Assembly: GCF_039541875.1 (NCBI RefSeq)
Contig: NZ_BAABHB010000019.1
Coordinates: 1 to 64,000 of the forward strand
Reading direction: 5' to 3'
DNA length: 64,000 nt
Origin: Nibrella viscosa
GTDB taxonomy: Bacteria; Bacteroidota; Bacteroidia; Cytophagales; Spirosomataceae
A program made the translations under genes and the position numbers. This document shows positions 61,818-64,000 of the stretch, in pieces; the first letter of the stretch is position 1, and every line of letters begins with the position of its first letter. Below the pieces are notes generated by a model, which saw only the letters and a list, made by a program, of their open reading frames with translations, had not been told where the DNA came from and did not search any database.

Positions 61818-62567
61818 TCACACGTAAATCATCTTGCGCGTCATGCCACCATCAATAATAAAGTTCTGACCGGTGATAAACGAATTTTCTTCGCTGATCA
61901 GGAACAGGACCATTCGGGCTATATCATCCGGGCGGCCCACCCGGCCTGCCGGGTGCTGGGCGTGATCGTCGGGCCGCAGCTTTTCGGGTTTGGCATTCGC
62001 CGATTTCTTTACCGCCGATACATCGATCCAGCCGGGGCTGATGCAGTTGACCCGTATATCGGGGCCGAGGCTAACCGCCAGGGAGTGCGTCAGCGCCAGA
62101 ATGCCTCCTTTGGAGGCCGAGTAAGCAAACGTCTGGGGCTCCGACTGCAGCGCCCGCGTCGAACTGATATTCACCACGCTGCCTTTTTGCTCTGCCAGGT
62201 GCGGAGCCGCGTATTTGGTGCAGAGAAAAACGCCGGTCAGGTTCACACCCAGCACCCGGTTCCACTCGTCGAGCGAGAGCAGGCCAAGGGGTTTGTCGTC
62301 CTGGATGCCGGCATTATTGATCAACGCATCAATGCGGCCAAAATGGTCGATGGTGCGTTCGGTTGCCTTACGGACCTGCGCTTCCGACGAAACATCGCAG
62401 GGCAGCGCCAGCACCTGTCCGGCTGCGGCTTTCGGGGTTTGCTGCAGGTCAGACAGCGCGTCGGTATCGGCCTCCCAGACGGCCACACGGTACCCGTGCG
62501 TAACTAAAAAATCCGTCGTAATGCGGCCGATTCCCTGACCTCCGCCCGTTACGATAACTGTCCTCAT
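61818..62567 (-). CDS. Short-chain dehydrogenase/reductase
   Basis: A 249-residue classical SDR. Cofactor site VTGGGQGIG (6-14), NNAG near 88-91, catalytic Ser in NISSTRAL, and YSASKGG with Tyr and Lys near 148-152. The residue after the second beta strand is Glu (WEADTD), favouring NAD over NADP. It is divergent from the histone-deacetylase-family gene across 100 bp. The substrate is unknown. Confidence 0.9.
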   Translation of the reverse strand: MRTVIVTGGGQGIGRITTDFLVTHGYRVAVWEADTDALSDLQQTPKAAAGQVLALPCDVSSEAQVRKATERTIDHFGRIDALINNAGIQDDKPLGLLSLDEWNRVLGVNLTGVFLCTKYAAPHLAEQKGSVVNISSTRALQSEPQTFAYSASKGGILALTHSLAVSLGPDIRVNCISPGWIDVSAVKKSANAKPEKLRPDDHAQHPAGRVGRPDDIARMVLFLISEENSFITGQNFIIDGGMTRKMIYV

Positions 62568-62667
62568 CTATATCCGTGAAAGATGAGCAATGTACATGAT
62601 CCTGGCAACAGATTTACGATTTTCCCGGTTATTCATCAGAGAACCTATCTAACGGATACCAGACTTC

Positions 62668-63567
62668 ATGCTGCGCATTGCTTACTCGCCGGTCTACCGC
62701 CATCCTTTGCCCGAACACCACCGTTTTCCTATGGGTAAGTACGAACTGATCTATGAACAACTCCTGTATGAGGGTACCTGTACGCCCGACAATTTCTTTG
62801 CGCCGGCGCCGGTAGACGATCGCTGGGTGCTGGGGGTACACACCCCGGCGTATGTGGAGCAGCTAAAAAAACAGACGCTGCCGGCAGCTATGGTGCGCCG
62901 GATCGGCTTTCCGCTGTCGCCGGGCCTGATTGAGCGGGAGTGGGTGATTACCCAGGGAACCATCGACTGTAGCCTGCTGGCTATGGTGCACGGTATTGCG
63001 CTGAACGTAGCCGGCGGTACGCACCACGCCTACCCCGACCGGGGCGAAGGGTTCTGTCTGCTCAATGATATAGGCGTAGCGGCTTATTTTCTGCTGGAGA
63101 CCCGGCAGGTCCGGAAAATCATGGTGATTGATCTGGACGTGCATCAGGGCAACGGCACGGCTGTGATGTTCCGGCACGACCGACGGGTGTTTACCTTCAG
63201 CATGCACGGTCGCGATAACTACCCGCTCAGAAAAGAAACATCTGACCTGGACATTGACATGCCGACCGGTACCGCCGATGGGGTATACCTGAGTACCCTA
63301 TACGCAACGCTGCCTGGCCTGATCGAGCGCGAAAAACCTGATTTTCTGTTTTATGTATCCGGAGTAGATATTTTGGAGACCGACCGGCTGGGAAAACTGA
63401 AGGTATCGAAAGAGGGAACCCGGCAGCGCGATGTCTTTGTGTTTGAACAGGCCCGGCGCTACGGCCTGCCCATTGCTGTCTCTATGGGTGGCGGCTACTC
63501 TCCCCGCCTGGCTGATATTGTCGACGCGCATTGCAATACGTTCCGGGCAGCAGCTTTATTCGTTTGA
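62668..63567 (+). CDS. Histone deacetylase family protein
   Basis: A 299-residue zinc hydrolase of the arginase/deacetylase fold, closest in style to the class IV (HDAC11-like) and bacterial acetylpolyamine/acetoin branch. Seen: HPLPEHHRFPMGKY at the start, GGTHHAYPDRGEGFCLLNDI (catalytic His pair and substrate Phe), IDLDVHQGNGT (zinc Asp and His), SGVDILETDRLG (second zinc Asp), and SMGGGYS with Tyr. The bacterial substrate (polyamine, protein lysine or acetoin regulator) is not predictable. Its stop lies inside a perfect 20-bp inverted repeat. Confidence 0.88.
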   Translation: MLRIAYSPVYRHPLPEHHRFPMGKYELIYEQLLYEGTCTPDNFFAPAPVDDRWVLGVHTPAYVEQLKKQTLPAAMVRRIGFPLSPGLIEREWVITQGTIDCSLLAMVHGIALNVAGGTHHAYPDRGEGFCLLNDIGVAAYFLLETRQVRKIMVIDLDVHQGNGTAVMFRHDRRVFTFSMHGRDNYPLRKETSDLDIDMPTGTADGVYLSTLYATLPGLIEREKPDFLFYVSGVDILETDRLGKLKVSKEGTRQRDVFVFEQARRYGLPIAVSMGGGYSPRLADIVDAHCNTFRAAALFV

Positions 63568-63644
63568 GGTTTGAGGTTTACCGTTTGAGCGGGGCCGCCC
63601 GGCGGTTAACAGGCGAAGCCACGTTAAACCTCAAACCTCAAACG
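63561..63644. repeat. Perfect 20-bp inverted repeat around convergent gene ends
   Basis: CGTTTGAGGTTTGAGGTTTA (63561-63580) and its complement (63625-63644) enclose a 44-base loop rich in G and C. The left arm includes the stop codon of the deacetylase-family gene, and the right arm ends four bases before the DUF892 stop. Each arm contains two copies of TTGAGGT. It may be a terminator, a dispersed repeat or both. Confidence 0.6.
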
Positions 63645-63647
63645 GCA

Positions 63648-64000
63648 TTAAGCCTGCTTCGCCAGCTGGTTCACGTTGTCCGTAGCGATGCGGGTCAGTT
63701 TTTCGTCGGTATTCTTTTCTTCCTGGAGGGTTTGCTCCAGCAGTTGGGCAATGTCCTGCTTACCGGCCAGTTGGGCCAGTGTCCGAACAGTGCCGTAACC
63801 GGCGATTTCGTAATGTTCTACCTTCTGGGCGGCTCCGATGAGGGCCGCATCCAGCAGTTTCTCATCGTCAATTTCCGACATCAGGCTTTCGGCCTCCTCC
63901 AGCAGACCCTGCATACCCATGCAGGTTTCACCCTCAGGCTCGCAGCCCAGCATCTGGCAGGCTTGCTCCAGCCGGCGAATCTGCTCTTCGGTTTCTTTCA
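63648..64000 (-). CDS. DUF892 (YciE-like) ferritin-like protein, 5' end outside window
   Basis: The C-terminal 117 residues of a DUF892 protein; the start lies beyond position 64000. The visible part reads KETEEQIRRLEQACQMLGCE, then LIGAAQKVEHYEIAGYGTVR and LEQTLQEEKNTDEKLTRIA, with the Glu and His pattern of the ferritin-like di-metal site. It resembles the domain of the gene at 59973 but ends soon after it (LAKQA), without the long low-complexity tail. It faces the deacetylase-family gene. Confidence 0.88.
   Translation of the reverse strand, partial: KETEEQIRRLEQACQMLGCEPEGETCMGMQGLLEEAESLMSEIDDEKLLDAALIGAAQKVEHYEIAGYGTVRTLAQLAGKQDIAQLLEQTLQEEKNTDEKLTRIATDNVNQLAKQA

Noticed and set aside
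1..64000. CRISPR arrays, prophage, insertion sequences, rRNA
   Set aside because: No regularly spaced repeats, transposase motifs, capsid or terminase genes, or rRNA segments were seen on either strand.

Overview
The window reads as chromosomal DNA of a Bacteroidota bacterium of the order Cytophagales, most like the Spirosoma/Larkinella/Fibrella group. That placement is an inference from gene content and promoter style, not from a marker-gene tree. Supporting signs are a TonB-dependent outer-membrane beta-barrel receptor, LytS/LytTR two-component pairs, a DUF5916 protein, PD40-OmpA and M14 exoproteins, and several promoters with the Bacteroidota -7 element TAnnTTTG. Coding DNA is GC-rich; several intergenic or decayed stretches are AT-rich. 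I see no rRNA, CRISPR array, phage or intact insertion sequence.

Layout. 0.1-4.1 kb: an AraC regulator and LytS-type kinase, divergent from a translationally coupled Fe(II)/2OG dioxygenase and aldo/keto reductase. 4.1-7.9 kb: an arginyl-transferase-like protein, a decayed kinase tail and a GAF-PAS3 kinase. 8.0-9.7 kb: two paralogous small membrane proteins, then a small gene graveyard (AraC tail and cupin fragment). 9.7-13.4 kb: a two-gene xanthine-dehydrogenase-type molybdoenzyme operon. 13.5-19.7 kb: a secreted SnoaL-like protein, an unknown basic protein, and a minus-strand GT2 / large membrane-anchored protein / SGNH lipoprotein group. 20.0-28.1 kb: a PQQ-type sugar dehydrogenase-cytochrome c fusion, an outer-membrane receptor, a LytTR/LytS pair and a small secreted protein. 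28.3-39.4 kb: an 11-kb minus-strand glycan operon. 39.5-43.9 kb: a decayed glycosyltransferase end, an OmpA-PD40 protein, a GH13 lipoprotein and rpe. 44.0-47.3 kb: ligA, dapA and a small membrane protein. 47.5-52.4 kb: DUF5916 and M14 exoproteins. 52.6-52.8 kb: two identical tRNA-Glu genes. 53.4-59.5 kb: a CheR methyltransferase, a triple-receiver hybrid kinase and a receiver-PAS-kinase. 60-64 kb: a stress-flavoured group with two DUF892 ferritin-like proteins, an SDR and a histone-deacetylase-family enzyme.

Two points stand out. First, the promoters of the receptor (start 25547) and the small secreted protein (start 28079), which flank the LytTR/LytS pair, share the same architecture: GCAYTYRMCC-like boxes exactly 42 bp apart, with the proximal box at the same distance (48 bp) from the -7 element in both. 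This is a strong candidate operator for the embedded regulator. Second, the glycan operon joins a split transketolase, an SDR epimerase fused to a polyprenyl-phosphate GT2, a methyltransferase, three polytopic GT-C-like proteins and an acyltransferase. This suggests synthesis of an unusual sugar, its loading on a lipid carrier, and its transfer and acylation on a surface glycan. A frameshifted remnant of a second GT-C gene sits just upstream. Smaller points include a GH13 enzyme with Glu at the catalytic nucleophile position and long inverted repeats between convergent genes.
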